Positions 1 to 9,787 of a DNA stretch of 50,454 nt are shown piece by piece (within the stretch, counting starts at the first letter, position 1; the number at the start of each line of letters is the position of its first letter). Source of the stretch: Methylomonas rivi (lineage in GTDB: Bacteria; Pseudomonadota; Gammaproteobacteria; Methylococcales; Methylomonadaceae); assembly GCF_024505165.1 (NCBI RefSeq), contig NZ_JANIBK010000015.1, positions 1-50,454 of the forward strand, read 5' to 3'. Both the position numbers and the translations under genes were made by a program. Below the pieces are notes generated by a model. That model worked only from the letters and a program-made list of their open reading frames with translations, did not search any database and was not told the origin of the DNA.

Positions 1-744
1 GCTGCCGTCGGCGGTCAGGGCGCTGCCGCCGTTAAAGCCGAACCAACCGAACCAAAGCATGCCGGCGCCGGTGACGACCATGGTCATGTTGTGCGGCGGC
101 ATCGCCACGGTGGGAAAGCCGCGTCTGGGGCCCAGCACTAAAGCTGCAACCAAGGCCGCTATGCCGGCATTGATATGAATCACGATGCCGCCGGCAAAGT
201 CTTTCACGCCCATATCCGCCAGCCAGCCGCCGCCCCAAATCCAGTGGCAGATCGGCATATACACCACGATCAACCATAAGGCGCTAAACCAAAGCATGGC
301 GGAAAATTTCATGCGCTCGGCAAAACCGCCCACTATCAAGGCCGGCGTGATGATGGCGAAAGTCATTTGAAACATGAAGTACACGGTTTCCGGAATATCG
401 CCGATTAAATTGCTGGTGCTCATATCGGGCAAGAATATTTTCGCGCCGCCGCCTAAGAACTTTTGCCAATCGCCGCCGTCGGCGAAGATAAAGCTATATA
501 CCCCGGCCAGCCACATCAGCGATACCAGGCAGGTGATCGCAAAGCATTGCATTAATACCGACAGCACGTTTTTGCTGCGCACTAGGCCGCCGTAAAACAG
601 CGATAAACCGGGTATGGTCATGAATAATACCAACGCGGTGGAGGTTAAAACCCAGGCGGTGTTGGCTTGGTTGATTTCTTCGGCTGTCGCCAGTTGCGGC
701 AACAAGAATAAGCTGGTAAGTGCGATAAGTTTATGAATTGTCAT
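1..744 (-). CDS. amt: Ammonium transporter, Amt family (5' part, cut by window edge)
   Basis: Inner-membrane ammonium channel of the Amt/Rh family. The minus-strand frame from the ATG at 744 stays open for 248 codons to base 1, so the C-terminal part lies outside the window. Visible family features are an N-terminal hydrophobic signal-like segment (about residues 1-22), PGLSLFYGG (about 45-53), AERMKFS, GGIVIHINAG with the first of the two pore histidines, and WFGFNGGSA at the cut end. It lies downstream of a second P-II gene (870-1208), so this is a second glnK-amt pair on the same strand. It resembles the amtB at 1388-2779 but is clearly diverged from it. The family call is firm; substrate (ammonium or methylammonium) and regulation are inferred. 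Confidence 0.93.
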   Translation of the reverse strand, partial: MTIHKLIALTSLFLLPQLATAEEINQANTAWVLTSTALVLFMTIPGLSLFYGGLVRSKNVLSVLMQCFAITCLVSLMWLAGVYSFIFADGGDWQKFLGGGAKIFLPDMSTSNLIGDIPETVYFMFQMTFAIITPALIVGGFAERMKFSAMLWFSALWLIVVYMPICHWIWGGGWLADMGVKDFAGGIVIHINAGIAALVAALVLGPRRGFPTVAMPPHNMTMVVTGAGMLWFGWFGFNGGSALTADGS

Positions 745-796
745 TGTTATAGTCTTATTTTTGATCCGCCTTCTAAATAAGGCCAAGCCAGATATG

Positions 797-842
797 ACAA
801 GATCGCCTCTATCTACGTTTGTGTAGATAGAGGCGATCTTGT
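797..842. repeat. Long perfect hairpin between glnK and amt
   Basis: Arms 797-816 and 823-842 are perfectly complementary over 20 bp around a 6-base loop. Flanking bases (CCAAG on the left, CTTGG on the right) can extend the stem. It lies between the upstream P-II gene and the amt start. No T-run follows the stem on the minus strand, so it is not a textbook intrinsic terminator. It could attenuate, process or stabilise the glnK-amt transcript; the role is inferred. Confidence 0.7.
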
Positions 843-869
843 GAAAAGCCTTGGCTTATCCGGGCGGAC

Positions 870-1223
<354 letters not shown>

Positions 1224-1328
1224 TTAGTTAAGAACGGTTTTATCCTGTGCCAGCATGATAAAGAATTCTACTTAAACCTACAATTTGTCTGATTAACTCA
1301 CTGATATTTCAGGTAGCGCCAACACGAG

Positions 1329-1354
1329 AAAAGGGCGGCCATTCCTGGCCGCCC
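1329..1354 (-). terminator. Intrinsic terminator after amtB
   Basis: GGGCGGCC (1333-1340) pairs perfectly with GGCCGCCC (1347-1354) across a 6-base loop. On the minus strand the stem is followed by TTTT (1332-1329). It sits 34 bases past the amtB stop and probably separates the amtB transcript from the next P-II gene. Confidence 0.75.
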
Positions 1355-1387
1355 GTGTCCGTTAAAACTGAAGAGTGGGCTGATCGG

Positions 1388-2779
1388 TCAGAGGTTATAG
1401 GCCGATTCGCCGTGTTCCGTGATATCCAGGCCTTGGCGTTCGGATGTTTCGTCGACGCGCAGTCCCACCATGATGTCGGCGATTTTGAAAGCGATGAAAG
1501 AGACAACGCCTGACCAGACGATCGCGGTAGCCACGCCCCATGATTGGCTGATGAGTTGGGTGATCATGTCGTATTCGGCAACAGCATTGCCCACATAATC
1601 CCAAACTCCCGTGCCACCCAATGCCGGACTTGCTACCACTGCGGTACCCAGAGCGCCGATGATGCCGCCTATGCCGTGTACGCCAAACGCATCCAGCGAA
1701 TCATCGTAACCCAATATGTGTTTCAGACGAGTGACTGTCCAGAAACATACCGCTCCGGCTACCAAGCCCAGGAAAATCGAGCCCATCGGACCGGCCCATC
1801 CGCAAGCGGGGGTAATTGCTACCAATCCTGCTATTGCGCCTGATGTTGCGCCGAGCAGGCTAGGTTTGCCGCGTACTAGCCATTCAATCGTCAGCCAGGA
1901 TAAGGTTGCCGCAGCGGCGGCGAGCAAGGTGTTGAGGAATACCAAGGCCGCCAGACCATTGGCTTCCAGGTTGGACCCGGCATTGAAGCCAAACCAGCCC
2001 ACCCATAACAAAGATGCGCCAACCATGTTCATGGTGAGGCTGTGCGGTGCGATAAACTCTTTGCCATAACCGATGCGTTTGCCGATCATCAAACAGCCCA
2101 CTAATCCGGCAACGCCCGCGTTGATGTGAACCACCGTTCCGCCGGCAAAGTCCAAAGCGCCTTTTTGGAACAAAAATCCTGCTGTTGCGCCGGCTGCTTC
2201 CGCAGCTGAGGCATCGGTATATGCATCGGGGCCAGCCCAGTACCACACCATGTGCGCCATCGGTAAATAACAAAAGCTGAACCAAAGGACTGTGAACAAC
2301 AATAATGCCGAGAATTTAATCCTTTCGGCAAAGGCACCGATAATGAGGGCGGGTGTAATGGCCGAAAAGGTTAACTGAAAGGCAACATAGATGAATTCAG
2401 GGATGTAGATGCCTTTGCTGAATGTAGCAGCCATCGAATCCGGCGTTACGCCGGCTAGAAACGCTTTGCTAAAGCCGCCGAAGAACGCATTACCTTCCGT
2501 AAAGGCTATGCTATAGCCATAGAGTGCCCATAAAATAGCGGTCAGGGAAAAAATAACGAATACTTGCAGTAATATGGACAGCATATTTTTGGCGCGCACC
2601 ATGCCGCCGTAGAATAATGCCAAACCCGGAATCACCATCAGAGAAACCAGTACCGTAGCGACTATCATCCAAGCCGTATCCCCTTTGTTTACAGTGGGAG
2701 CGGCTATTTCCTCGGCGAATGCCAGGTCGGTAAAACCGCTTAGCATGAGTAGTGCTGAGCCAAATAAAAGTTTTTTCAT
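1388..2779 (-). CDS. amtB: Ammonium transporter AmtB
   Basis: Inner-membrane ammonium channel, 463 residues, full length for the family. It starts with a cleavable-looking signal peptide (hydrophobic core ending near residue 22, LAFAEE), followed by multiple membrane helices. Diagnostic motifs are PGLALFYGG (51-59), AERIKFSA, FAGGTVVHINAG with the first pore His, NMVGASLLWVGWFGFNAGS, and DAFGVHGIGGIIG with the second pore His. The C-terminus is the cytosolic tail that P-II proteins contact. It follows glnK (2799-3137) by 19 bases, giving the classic glnK-amtB operon. Transcription probably comes from the sigma-54 promoter at 3207-3221. Confidence 0.96.
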   Translation of the reverse strand: MKKLLFGSALLMLSGFTDLAFAEEIAAPTVNKGDTAWMIVATVLVSLMVIPGLALFYGGMVRAKNMLSILLQVFVIFSLTAILWALYGYSIAFTEGNAFFGGFSKAFLAGVTPDSMAATFSKGIYIPEFIYVAFQLTFSAITPALIIGAFAERIKFSALLLFTVLWFSFCYLPMAHMVWYWAGPDAYTDASAAEAAGATAGFLFQKGALDFAGGTVVHINAGVAGLVGCLMIGKRIGYGKEFIAPHSLTMNMVGASLLWVGWFGFNAGSNLEANGLAALVFLNTLLAAAAATLSWLTIEWLVRGKPSLLGATSGAIAGLVAITPACGWAGPMGSIFLGLVAGAVCFWTVTRLKHILGYDDSLDAFGVHGIGGIIGALGTAVVASPALGGTGVWDYVGNAVAEYDMITQLISQSWGVATAIVWSGVVSFIAFKIADIMVGLRVDETSERQGLDITEHGESAYNL

Positions 2780-2798
2780 AGTTCTTTCCTCTATTGAT

Positions 2799-3239
<441 letters not shown>

Positions 3240-3281
3240 TTAAAGGATGTGATATGAAATTGGTGGGTTTGGTGCAATTTA

Positions 3282-3300
3282 AGGCACCAAGATGGAGCGT
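3282..3300. promoter_or_regulatory. NtrC-like binding site upstream of glnK
   Basis: GCAC (3284-3287), six bases, then GGAGC (3294-3298). This matches the GCAC-N6-GGTGC spacing of NtrC sites with one mismatch. It lies about 70 bases upstream of the minus-strand -24/-12 promoter, a usual enhancer distance. An overlapping wider dyad (TTGGTGC ... GCACCAA) is also present. Confidence 0.5.
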
Positions 3301-3437
3301 TTTGCTTCATTTTGGATCGTAGCGGCGGCGGGGCGAGCTTTTATCTGAAAAATAGCCGTGTCCGGCAGGTAATTGCGGGCATAACTTGTTGCTTAGCAAC
3401 AAAAAATGGGTATTTAGCAACAAATATGGTGCAAGTT

Positions 3438-3456
3438 GCGCACTTAGATGGTGCGT
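3438..3456. promoter_or_regulatory. NtrC-like binding site upstream of the porin
   Basis: GCAC (3440-3443), TTAGAT, GGTGC (3450-3454): an exact GCAC-N6-GGTGC arrangement as in enterobacterial NtrC sites. It lies about 62 bases upstream of the plus-strand -24/-12 promoter at 3517 and could also serve the divergent glnK promoter. Confidence 0.6.
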
Positions 3457-3516
3457 ATTTGCGCAATTCGTATGCATTTAATTGTATATGTTATTGAATT
3501 TGTTGTATATTTATTG

Positions 3517-3532
3517 TGGCACGGTACGTGCT
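3517..3532 (+). promoter_or_regulatory. Sigma-54 (-24/-12) promoter of the outer-membrane barrel gene
   Basis: TGGCACGGTACGTGCT keeps GG and GC ten bases apart. The predicted start of transcription is near 3542, upstream of the ATG at 3566 but downstream of the earlier in-frame ATG at 3482. This settles the translation start of the following gene. Confidence 0.78.
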
Positions 3533-3565
3533 TTATGGTTTTTGAATGTTTACTGGAGAAAAAAT

Positions 3566-4789
3566 ATGAAAAAAATCATACCCTCATTAATCACAGGCAG
3601 CTTAGCGTTGGTGGCGGCAAATGCTCGGGCTGAGGATGCCGGCATGATCGAGTCCTTAAGTGGTTACAACGTTAATGAAAGTGCGTTTACTAAAAGCACG
3701 GGGATTAATGTTGGCGGTTGGGCAAGCGGCGGTATTACTTACGCATCGCATAACGCACCATCCAATTCAAACGCGCCAATCAGCTTCAATGACCGCATCA
3801 ATGAGTTTCAATTTAATCAATTGAATCTGTTTGCTGAAAAAGCAGTAAACAAAGGCAGCGGTTGGGATTTCGGCGGGCGGGTGGATTTTATGTTCGGTAC
3901 CGATTCACGTAAAACGCAAGCAGCCGGATGGGATAATAGAATGATTCCCAGAAATAATGGCAACTCTCCAGGTGAGGGCGAACGCTTTTATGACGTAGCG
4001 TTTCCACAAGCGTATGCGGAAATCTATGCGCCATTCGGCAATGGCGTTACCGCGAAAATCGGTCATTTTTATACCATTATCGGTTACGAAGTGGTGACGT
4101 CGCCCGATAACTTTTTCTATTCGCATGCCTATACCATGCTATATGGCGAACCGTTTACCCATACCGGTGCGATTTTAAGTTACGACATTAACGACAATAT
4201 CTCCATCACCGGCGGCGGTGTAATGGGCTGGGATAACTTTCGTCAACAACCGGGCGCGTGGGATTTCCTGGGCGGCGCAACCTTCACTACCGATGACGCA
4301 AACACCTCTTTAGCGCTGAACATCATCACTGGCGATACCAACCAGACCGATAACATCAATACCACAATGTATAGCGCCGTATTGCAACACGGCTTTACGG
4401 ATAAACTGCACTACGTTTTGCAACATGACTTTGGGGTCATTCAAGACGGCGTTAACCGCGGCGGTCAAAACGCCGAATGGTACGGCATCAACCAATATTT
4501 GACCTACGACATCAATGATAAATTAGGTGCCGGCATCAGGGCGGAATGGTTTAGAGACAGCACCGGCGCGCGTATAGCCACTACCGGTATTGGCGGTGCT
4601 GCAGGAACCGGCGGTAGCTTTTACGCGGTTACGGCTGGCTTGAACTATTCTCCGAACTCATGGTTGAAATTGCGTCCGGAATTGCGGTACGACTATTTTG
4701 CGGCCGACGGTGACGGCTCTAAGGCTTACGATGACGGCAACGAGTTCGACCAACTCGGTGTGGCGATGGATATGATCGTTGCATTCTAA
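3566..4789 (+). CDS. Outer-membrane beta-barrel protein (BBP2-like porin), nitrogen-regulated
   Basis: A 407-residue secreted barrel protein. The start at 3566 is preceded by GGAG (3554-3557) and opens a classical signal peptide (MKKIIPSLITGSLALVAANARAE). The frame extends upstream to 3482, but that extension is a poor leader and contains the sigma-54 promoter, so it is rejected. The mature chain is rich in Gly, Asn, Asp and aromatics in alternating strands (for example NEFQFNQLNLFAEK, WDFGGRVDFMFG, GITGGGVMGWDNF-type stretches) and ends in an aromatic (VAF), as outer-membrane barrels do. It resembles the putative beta-barrel porin-2 family. Divergence from glnK-amtB and position before glnA suggest uptake of a nitrogen source across the outer membrane; the substrate is unknown. 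Confidence 0.8.
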   Translation: MKKIIPSLITGSLALVAANARAEDAGMIESLSGYNVNESAFTKSTGINVGGWASGGITYASHNAPSNSNAPISFNDRINEFQFNQLNLFAEKAVNKGSGWDFGGRVDFMFGTDSRKTQAAGWDNRMIPRNNGNSPGEGERFYDVAFPQAYAEIYAPFGNGVTAKIGHFYTIIGYEVVTSPDNFFYSHAYTMLYGEPFTHTGAILSYDINDNISITGGGVMGWDNFRQQPGAWDFLGGATFTTDDANTSLALNIITGDTNQTDNINTTMYSAVLQHGFTDKLHYVLQHDFGVIQDGVNRGGQNAEWYGINQYLTYDINDKLGAGIRAEWFRDSTGARIATTGIGGAAGTGGSFYAVTAGLNYSPNSWLKLRPELRYDYFAADGDGSKAYDDGNEFDQLGVAMDMIVAF

Positions 4790-4811
4790 GCGGACGCTAT
4801 CCATTTCAATG

Positions 4812-4865
4812 CAAAAAAACCACGGCGACAAACCCTAAATTGGCGTTTGTTGCTGTGGCTCTTTA
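4812..4865. terminator. Terminator between porin and glnA
   Basis: Arms 4820-4833 and 4845-4858 pair over 14 positions, two of them G-U. An A-run precedes the stem (4813-4819) and CTCTTT follows, so it can work in either direction. It ends the porin transcript about 30 bases past its stop. Confidence 0.65.
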
Positions 4866-4940
4866 TAAAAATTGATGATATTGTTAACGCTGTTTTACAC
4901 CCACTAACTATAACAATTATCCTGTAGGAGACCTTCGCCG

Positions 4941-6350
4941 ATGTCAGTAGATAACGTACTTAAAATGATCCAAGAAAACGACGTGCAATTCGTCGATTTT
5001 CGTTTTTGCGATACCCGCGGTAAAGAACAGCACGTTACTTTTCCGGCGCATACTATCGACGAAGACACCTTTGAAGAAGGCAACATGTTCGATGGCTCAT
5101 CCGTGGCCGGCTGGAAGCATATTAACGAATCCGACATGATTCTGATGCCCGATCCAAGCACTGCTAAAATCGATCCATTTTTCGACGATAAAACCTTGAT
5201 CCTGCGTTGCGACATCATCGAGCCAAAAGATATGCAAGGCTACGGCCGCGACCCGCGCTCCATCGCCAAACGCGCGGAAGCTTACATGCAATCCACCGGC
5301 ATCGCCGACACCGCATTCTTCGGCCCCGAAAACGAATTTTTCATTTTCGACGATGTGCGTTGGTCCGCTGAAATGGGCGGCTGTTCTTACAAAATCGACT
5401 CCGAGGAAGCCGGCTGGAACTCCGAAAAAGTTTACGAAAACGGCAACATCGGCCACCGTCCCGGTATCAAGGGCGGTTACTTCCCCGTGCCTCCGGTCGA
5501 TTCATTCCAAGACATGCGTTCCGCGATGTGCTTGGTATTGGAAGAAATGGGCCAAACCATCGAAGTGCACCACCACGAAGTGGCGACTGCCGGCCAATGC
5601 GAAATCGGCTCCAAATTCAACACCTTGGTTAAGAAAGCCGACGAAGTGTTGGAACTGAAATACGTAATTGCCAACATTGCGCATGCATACGGCAAAACGG
5701 CTACTTTCATGCCAAAACCACTGGTTGGCGACAACGGCAGCGGTATGCACGTTCACCAATCGTTGGCTAAAGGCGGCGTAAACCTGTTCACCGGCGATTT
5801 GTACGGCGGTCTGTCCGAAACCGCGCTGTACTACATCGGCGGTATCATCAAACATGCTAAAGCCCTGAACGCCTTGACCAATGCGTCAACCAACAGCTAC
5901 AAACGTTTGGTTCCCGGTTTTGAAGCGCCTGTGATGCTGGCGTACTCCGCGCGCAACCGCTCCGCGTCCATCCGCATTCCCTACGTCACCAATCCTAAAG
6001 GCCGCCGTATCGAAGTGCGTTTCCCAGACTCAACCGCTAACCCATACTTGGCCTTCTCCGCCATGTTGATGGCCGGTCTGGACGGCATCCAAAACAAAAT
6101 CCACCCGGGCGAAGCCATGGATAAGGATTTGTACGACTTGCCGCCGGAAGAGGAAAAAATGATTCCGCAAGTTGCATTCTCGCTGGATTCCGCCCTGGAA
6201 GCGCTGGACCAAGACCGCGAGTTCCTGACCCGTGGCGGCGTATTCACCGACGATGCCATCGACGGTTACATCGCCCTGAAACAACAGGATGTGACTCGTC
6301 TGCGTATGAGCACTCACCCTGTTGAGTTCGATATGTACTACAGCCTTTAA
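4941..6350 (+). CDS. glnA: Glutamine synthetase, type I
   Basis: ATP-dependent ligation of ammonium to glutamate, forming dodecamers in the cytoplasm. At 469 residues it has the usual GSI length. Visible signatures are the N-terminal beta-grasp with [18 protein letters not shown], the catalytic PENEFF and [13 protein letters not shown] metal ligands, the [20 protein letters not shown] motif, [13 protein letters not shown], and Tyr398 in [12 protein letters not shown], the adenylylation site of the GlnE-regulated class. AGGAG (from 4927) precedes the ATG. It sits behind the nitrogen-regulated barrel gene, but a terminator separates them and no -24/-12 motif was found directly upstream, so its promoter type is open. 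Confidence 0.97.
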   Translation: MSVDNVLKMIQENDVQFVDFRFCDTRGKEQHVTFPAHTIDEDTFEEGNMFDGSSVAGWKHINESDMILMPDPSTAKIDPFFDDKTLILRCDIIEPKDMQGYGRDPRSIAKRAEAYMQSTGIADTAFFGPENEFFIFDDVRWSAEMGGCSYKIDSEEAGWNSEKVYENGNIGHRPGIKGGYFPVPPVDSFQDMRSAMCLVLEEMGQTIEVHHHEVATAGQCEIGSKFNTLVKKADEVLELKYVIANIAHAYGKTATFMPKPLVGDNGSGMHVHQSLAKGGVNLFTGDLYGGLSETALYYIGGIIKHAKALNALTNASTNSYKRLVPGFEAPVMLAYSARNRSASIRIPYVTNPKGRRIEVRFPDSTANPYLAFSAMLMAGLDGIQNKIHPGEAMDKDLYDLPPEEEKMIPQVAFSLDSALEALDQDREFLTRGGVFTDDAIDGYIALKQQDVTRLRMSTHPVEFDMYYSL

Positions 6351-6357
6351 CGGTTAA

Positions 6358-6423
6358 GCCTGTTTCAGACAGGCCCACACCACCCCAAAACCCCGCAAGT
6401 TATCTGGCTTCGCGGGGTTTTTT
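6358..6423 (+). terminator. glnA terminator
   Basis: A short hairpin (6358-6363 with 6369-6374) is followed by a strong intrinsic terminator. AAAACCCCGC (6387-6396) pairs with GCGGGGTTTT (6412-6421) and runs into TTTTTT (6418-6423). Confidence 0.85.
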
Positions 6424-6561
6424 ATGTCCCGAGCATTCCCAGCAAAACCCATTGAGGGCCGATATTTTGTCCCCCAGTTCGTACCGAACAACGAAGTTTC
6501 TGCCGAGGCGAAAGCCCGCCTTTAATGCGGCCGATGATAGGCTCTTTCGCCGCGCGGCGGG

Positions 6562-6813
6562 TTAAAAAACGACTTCCTTAAATTGCGCGTTGGGTGTCAA
6601 CACTTGCAGCTTTTTTAACTGATTAAGCTCGATTTGCTGTCTTTGTCCATTGTCGATAATCAGGTACTCGCGTTTTTCGGCGCTGGTCAGGGTGTCGACA
6701 GCTTTTCCTTCCATAGTCTGCTGGTCCTTAAACGTAAGCTTGAGCCGATAATGATACAGGCAGGCGATTTCGATAAAGTCGTGCAGATCGCAGGCAATGG
6801 TGCATTTACCCAT
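6562..6813 (-). CDS. rof: Rho-binding antiterminator, Rof/YaeO family
   Basis: An 83-residue protein resembling Rof, which in E. coli binds Rho and inhibits Rho-dependent termination. Seen: an N-terminal Cys-Asp-Leu segment (CDLHDFIEIACLYHYRL), then short beta strands typical of the Sm-like fold (LTFKDQQTMEGKA, REYLIIDN, RQQIELNQLKKLQV). In the family the first helix carries Asp/Glu residues that contact Rho, and acidic residues are present here. An upstream in-frame ATG exists at 6825, but GGAG lies at the proper distance from the ATG at 6813, which is taken as the start. No partner gene is adjacent. Confidence 0.7.
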   Translation of the reverse strand: MGKCTIACDLHDFIEIACLYHYRLKLTFKDQQTMEGKAVDTLTSAEKREYLIIDNGQRQQIELNQLKKLQVLTPNAQFKEVVF

Positions 6814-6951
6814 GTTTGTCTCCATGGCGTTGGTTAACGCTTCTGAGGTGTTGTTGCTCTTAATATAACCCTAATCTCAGGATCGTTTAGTTTTGGCGTA
6901 GCCATTGATAGACTTTCCAGGCGCAAAACACTTTCGGGTATTGTTGCCGGG

Positions 6952-6997
6952 AGCGGCTTTAGCCCCGCTCAAGGCGCTCATAGCGGCTAAAGCCGCT
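6952..6997. repeat. REP-like palindrome in the 6814-7254 gap
   Basis: AGCGGCTTTAGCC (6952-6964) and GGCTAAAGCCGCT (6985-6997) are perfect inverted arms of 13 bases. Related GGAGCGGC-type palindromes occur near 34221-34240 and 43761-43787, suggesting a dispersed extragenic repeat. The rest of the 440-base gap between rof and the next gene shows no convincing coding frame. Confidence 0.6.
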
Positions 6998-7254
6998 TCT
7001 ACGAAGGAAATATATTTCGGTAATATGTTTCCAACCATATCCTTAATGCGGTGACTTTTAGGGGTTAATGCGGTAAATCCGGGCGATTGGGCGGGTTGCC
7101 TTCATCCGCTGCACAATACGCAAAGCGAGGGTTTGAGTGGCTAGCCAACAAAATTGGGCGAGACACTGTTTCAGCGCAACGACGGTGTCCTGCGCCAATT
7201 TCCGTGAATACCCTACCTGAACTATTTCGGGTTTTTCTTTCAGAGGTGCCGGTT

Positions 7255-8523
7255 ATGAAGAAAGCCGCAACCGTTATTGTTCTAATGGCGTTCGCAATGC
7301 TCAATAGTATGGGCAGCGTCGCAGCTCCCGCCATCGCAACAAATTCCATCGATAAGCAAAGCCATGCCGCGATTTTAGTAAAGTATATCCGCGTTGCCAT
7401 AAACGATGCCATGGATACGGACCGGAATATCGGTAGCTATCGACTGTTTAAAACCGGAACCGCGTTAAAAAGCATCATGGATACCTGGCAAAACGCTAAC
7501 CCAGCCATTGGCGATAAAAACTATGGCGCATTGGAGACGGCGCAACAAACCTTCATCGCCGATGCCTATGCCGCCGCTAAACAGTTGAATCAGGACACCG
7601 CCGCGCAGATGGAAGCTGCTGCAATGATCGAGCATCTTGCCAAGCAAAGTTCAGCGGATGCCGGGATATTTCAGGGTAGCCCCGCTCTGTTCAGTTACGC
7701 GCCAAGGATTGTTCATCCGGGTATGAACGGGGTACTGTCTTTTACCATACAGGGTGTGAATTTCCGCAAAGCCAAGCCGCGCATCATATTGCCCAACGGA
7801 AAAGCGGCGTTTCGGGTTTCTTTGTCGAATCATGAAGCCATTTTTTCGGTGCCGTCGGCAATCTTCAAGTTCGATCAACTGAAGCCAGGCTTTGCCACGC
7901 TAAGATTGAGCTACCTGAATTCGAAGAAAAAGCGGGCAAGCACGGATATTTCCGTCCTGCAATTGCCGCAAAAGTTCAGCGACTTTACGCTGCAGGTCAA
8001 GACTCGGGATACCGTTCGCGACACCTGGGAAGGTAATCGCCAGTTCTATTGGGCGGGCCAGGAACAATCCAAAACATTGTCGCAAGGGCCGCACGATAAC
8101 GGTTGGAAAATAATGGCGGCTTCTCTCCGCCAGGGCCAGGTTTGGGGCGAGGCGGGTAAAGGTTGTACCGTTGCCGCCAATAGCGAATACGGTTTCGCGA
8201 TCGAGATTCGCCACGATGCGGTTAAAACCGATTCGAGTCCCGGCGCATCGCCTTATCAATATTGCGAATGGCACTGGAAAGAATATTTCGATAGGCAAGT
8301 GATTACCGACCAACCGCCCGTGGTCGGTCAACTCAATTGGTTGGAAAACGTCATGCTGCCGTTACCGCAAAATACCGCCAGCACTTTGTTGCTAATGAAG
8401 ACCTGGGACGGTATCGAGCGCACCATCGCCGGCTCGAGGACGGAGCCTTTTTTCCAGGTGGTCGATACCGGAAACGTTTTGGAAATTAAACCCAAAATCC
8501 CCGATGAACTGAATGCGCTTTGA
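7255..8523 (+). CDS. Exported protein of unknown function (422 aa)
   Basis: Not recognised. GAGGT (7242-7246) precedes the ATG at 7255, which opens a clear signal peptide (MKKAATVIVLMAFAML, cleavage near VAAPA). The frame runs upstream to 7087, but that part has no leader character. After the signal come a helical Ala/Gln-rich region (about residues 30-140) and a probable beta-sandwich around residues 155-250 (APRIVHPGMNGVLSFTIQGVNF), resembling the Ig-like/IPT start of extracellular proteins. A C-terminal beta-rich part with paired cysteines follows (KGCTVAANS and QYCEWHW). It is probably periplasmic or surface-located. It stands alone between rof and a minus-strand membrane protein. Confidence 0.72.
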   Translation: MKKAATVIVLMAFAMLNSMGSVAAPAIATNSIDKQSHAAILVKYIRVAINDAMDTDRNIGSYRLFKTGTALKSIMDTWQNANPAIGDKNYGALETAQQTFIADAYAAAKQLNQDTAAQMEAAAMIEHLAKQSSADAGIFQGSPALFSYAPRIVHPGMNGVLSFTIQGVNFRKAKPRIILPNGKAAFRVSLSNHEAIFSVPSAIFKFDQLKPGFATLRLSYLNSKKKRASTDISVLQLPQKFSDFTLQVKTRDTVRDTWEGNRQFYWAGQEQSKTLSQGPHDNGWKIMAASLRQGQVWGEAGKGCTVAANSEYGFAIEIRHDAVKTDSSPGASPYQYCEWHWKEYFDRQVITDQPPVVGQLNWLENVMLPLPQNTASTLLLMKTWDGIERTIAGSRTEPFFQVVDTGNVLEIKPKIPDELNAL

Positions 8524-8686
8524 GGCTGGCCGGCATGTCTAAGTCGTAAGCCGATAATAATCAATCTGGGCTTAGCGCAAGTCCCTTTCCAACTTCGCCC
8601 CGCCTGCAAAGCCAAGGCGTCGAGTTCTTCAGTGATTCCCTGTTTCCCCACCAAAATCCATTTTTCCCCTGGCTTTGGCGACAGCC

Positions 8687-9454
8687 TCAATAGCGCGGTT
8701 TGGCTGGCGCAATCAGAAAAAACACGACAAAACCGATAAAGCTCAATAACGTCAGCCAGTTGAAGGTTTTGGCCAGCTTGCGCAGCCCCGGGTTGGCCTT
8801 TTTAACGATGTCGAAGCTGTCGATATAAATGGTTTCGCAAGCGCCTTGCCCGGTGTCATTGCGGGTTGGGCTGGTGCCGCGGGTATAGCCGATGGCATGA
8901 TTGGTGTATTCCGCCAAAACGCCAGTGAAGCGGATCACGTCGCCCGGTTCCGCCTGCATCAGTTTAGCCTTGAGATCGTCGTTATCGGTGACGATATGAT
9001 TGTTGGATAGGGCGTACATGGAAAAGGCGGCGCCGATCTCCTGATTGGGCCATGCCGCCCAACAGGTCCAGCTATCGCTGCTGAAGCGCATGCTTTTGTA
9101 AACCCCGGATGCGACGTTTTTGCCCCAGATCACGCATACATCCCGCACGTTGATGAAATCTCGCCATCGTTTGTGATGCCAGATGTTGGTAAAACCGTCC
9201 GCGTTGCTGTAGCTGACCACCACGCCCTGCAAATCGTATTCGAATTTAGGCTTGACGGTATAAGCCAAACCGTTGGCCTCGATCGAGAAAGGTTCTCTAT
9301 CCGTCTCGGTTTGCAGCGGTTCATCGAGTTGGCTGAGATCGTAATAGCTTGGCTCGGGCCAGTCGTCTTTATAAAACTGGCTGATGCCGGCGACACAGGC
9401 GCTGACGATAAACAGGTATTTGAACAGGCGTTCGAAAAAGCCGCTGGCGGTCAT
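8687..9454 (-). CDS. Membrane-anchored protein of unknown function (255 aa)
   Basis: Not recognised at family level. One hydrophobic segment lies at residues 10-26 (LFKYLFIVSACVAGI) and one near the C-terminus (LTLLSFIGFVVFFLIAP), with a roughly 200-residue soluble region between them that probably faces the periplasm. The middle contains GDVIRFTGVLAEYT, reminiscent of OB-like beta strands, and several cysteines. It is convergent with the exported protein at 7255-8523. Its start at 9454 has no strong ribosome binding site, so the first residues are uncertain. Confidence 0.65.
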   Translation of the reverse strand: MTASGFFERLFKYLFIVSACVAGISQFYKDDWPEPSYYDLSQLDEPLQTETDREPFSIEANGLAYTVKPKFEYDLQGVVVSYSNADGFTNIWHHKRWRDFINVRDVCVIWGKNVASGVYKSMRFSSDSWTCWAAWPNQEIGAAFSMYALSNNHIVTDNDDLKAKLMQAEPGDVIRFTGVLAEYTNHAIGYTRGTSPTRNDTGQGACETIYIDSFDIVKKANPGLRKLAKTFNWLTLLSFIGFVVFFLIAPAKPRY

Positions 9455-9586
9455 GTGAAAGCACCTGCATAAAGATTATTGGACTGCCCAAACTTTTATT
9501 TCAAACAAACTCGGCACCGGCATCGAAGTAATCAGCGCCAGGATTTTAGTATGTTGGCTGAAAACCGGTGCACCGTCTAAGATCGT

Positions 9587-9787
9587 TTAGTGTCGATCGG
9601 GTTGCGCTGGAGTTTTCAAGTCTGCCGGGGCGTCGTCACCCACTGTAAAAGGTGTTGTACCGTTCCATTGCACAGAATATTGACCAAGCCTGCGCTTGCG
9701 TTCCAGGGTTTTGCTGACGGCCAGCCGCAGGCAATCCAGCATCGCTTGGGTGTCCGGGCTGAGGGTGGGTTTGGATGGTTCGCTCAT
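9587..9787 (-). CDS. Small partner protein of the zeta-like kinase (66 aa)
   Basis: The start ATG (9787-9785) overlaps the stop of the zeta-like kinase gene (ATGA), so the two are translationally coupled. The 66-residue product begins [20 protein letters not shown], followed by a charged helix ([13 protein letters not shown]) and a Pro-rich C-terminus. Small proteins of this look are, from memory, repeatedly found beside chromosomal zeta-toxin-like kinases, often with the partner first; here it is second. An antitoxin role is only an inference. The longer frame starting at 9898 lies inside the kinase gene and is rejected. Confidence 0.6.
   Translation of the reverse strand: MSEPSKPTLSPDTQAMLDCLRLAVSKTLERKRRLGQYSVQWNGTTPFTVGDDAPADLKTPAQPDRH

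Noticed and set aside
8328-8690. 120-residue minus-strand frame across the end of the exported protein gene
   Set aside because: It begins at a TTG without a ribosome site, overlaps about 200 bases of a supported plus-strand gene, and shows no family features.
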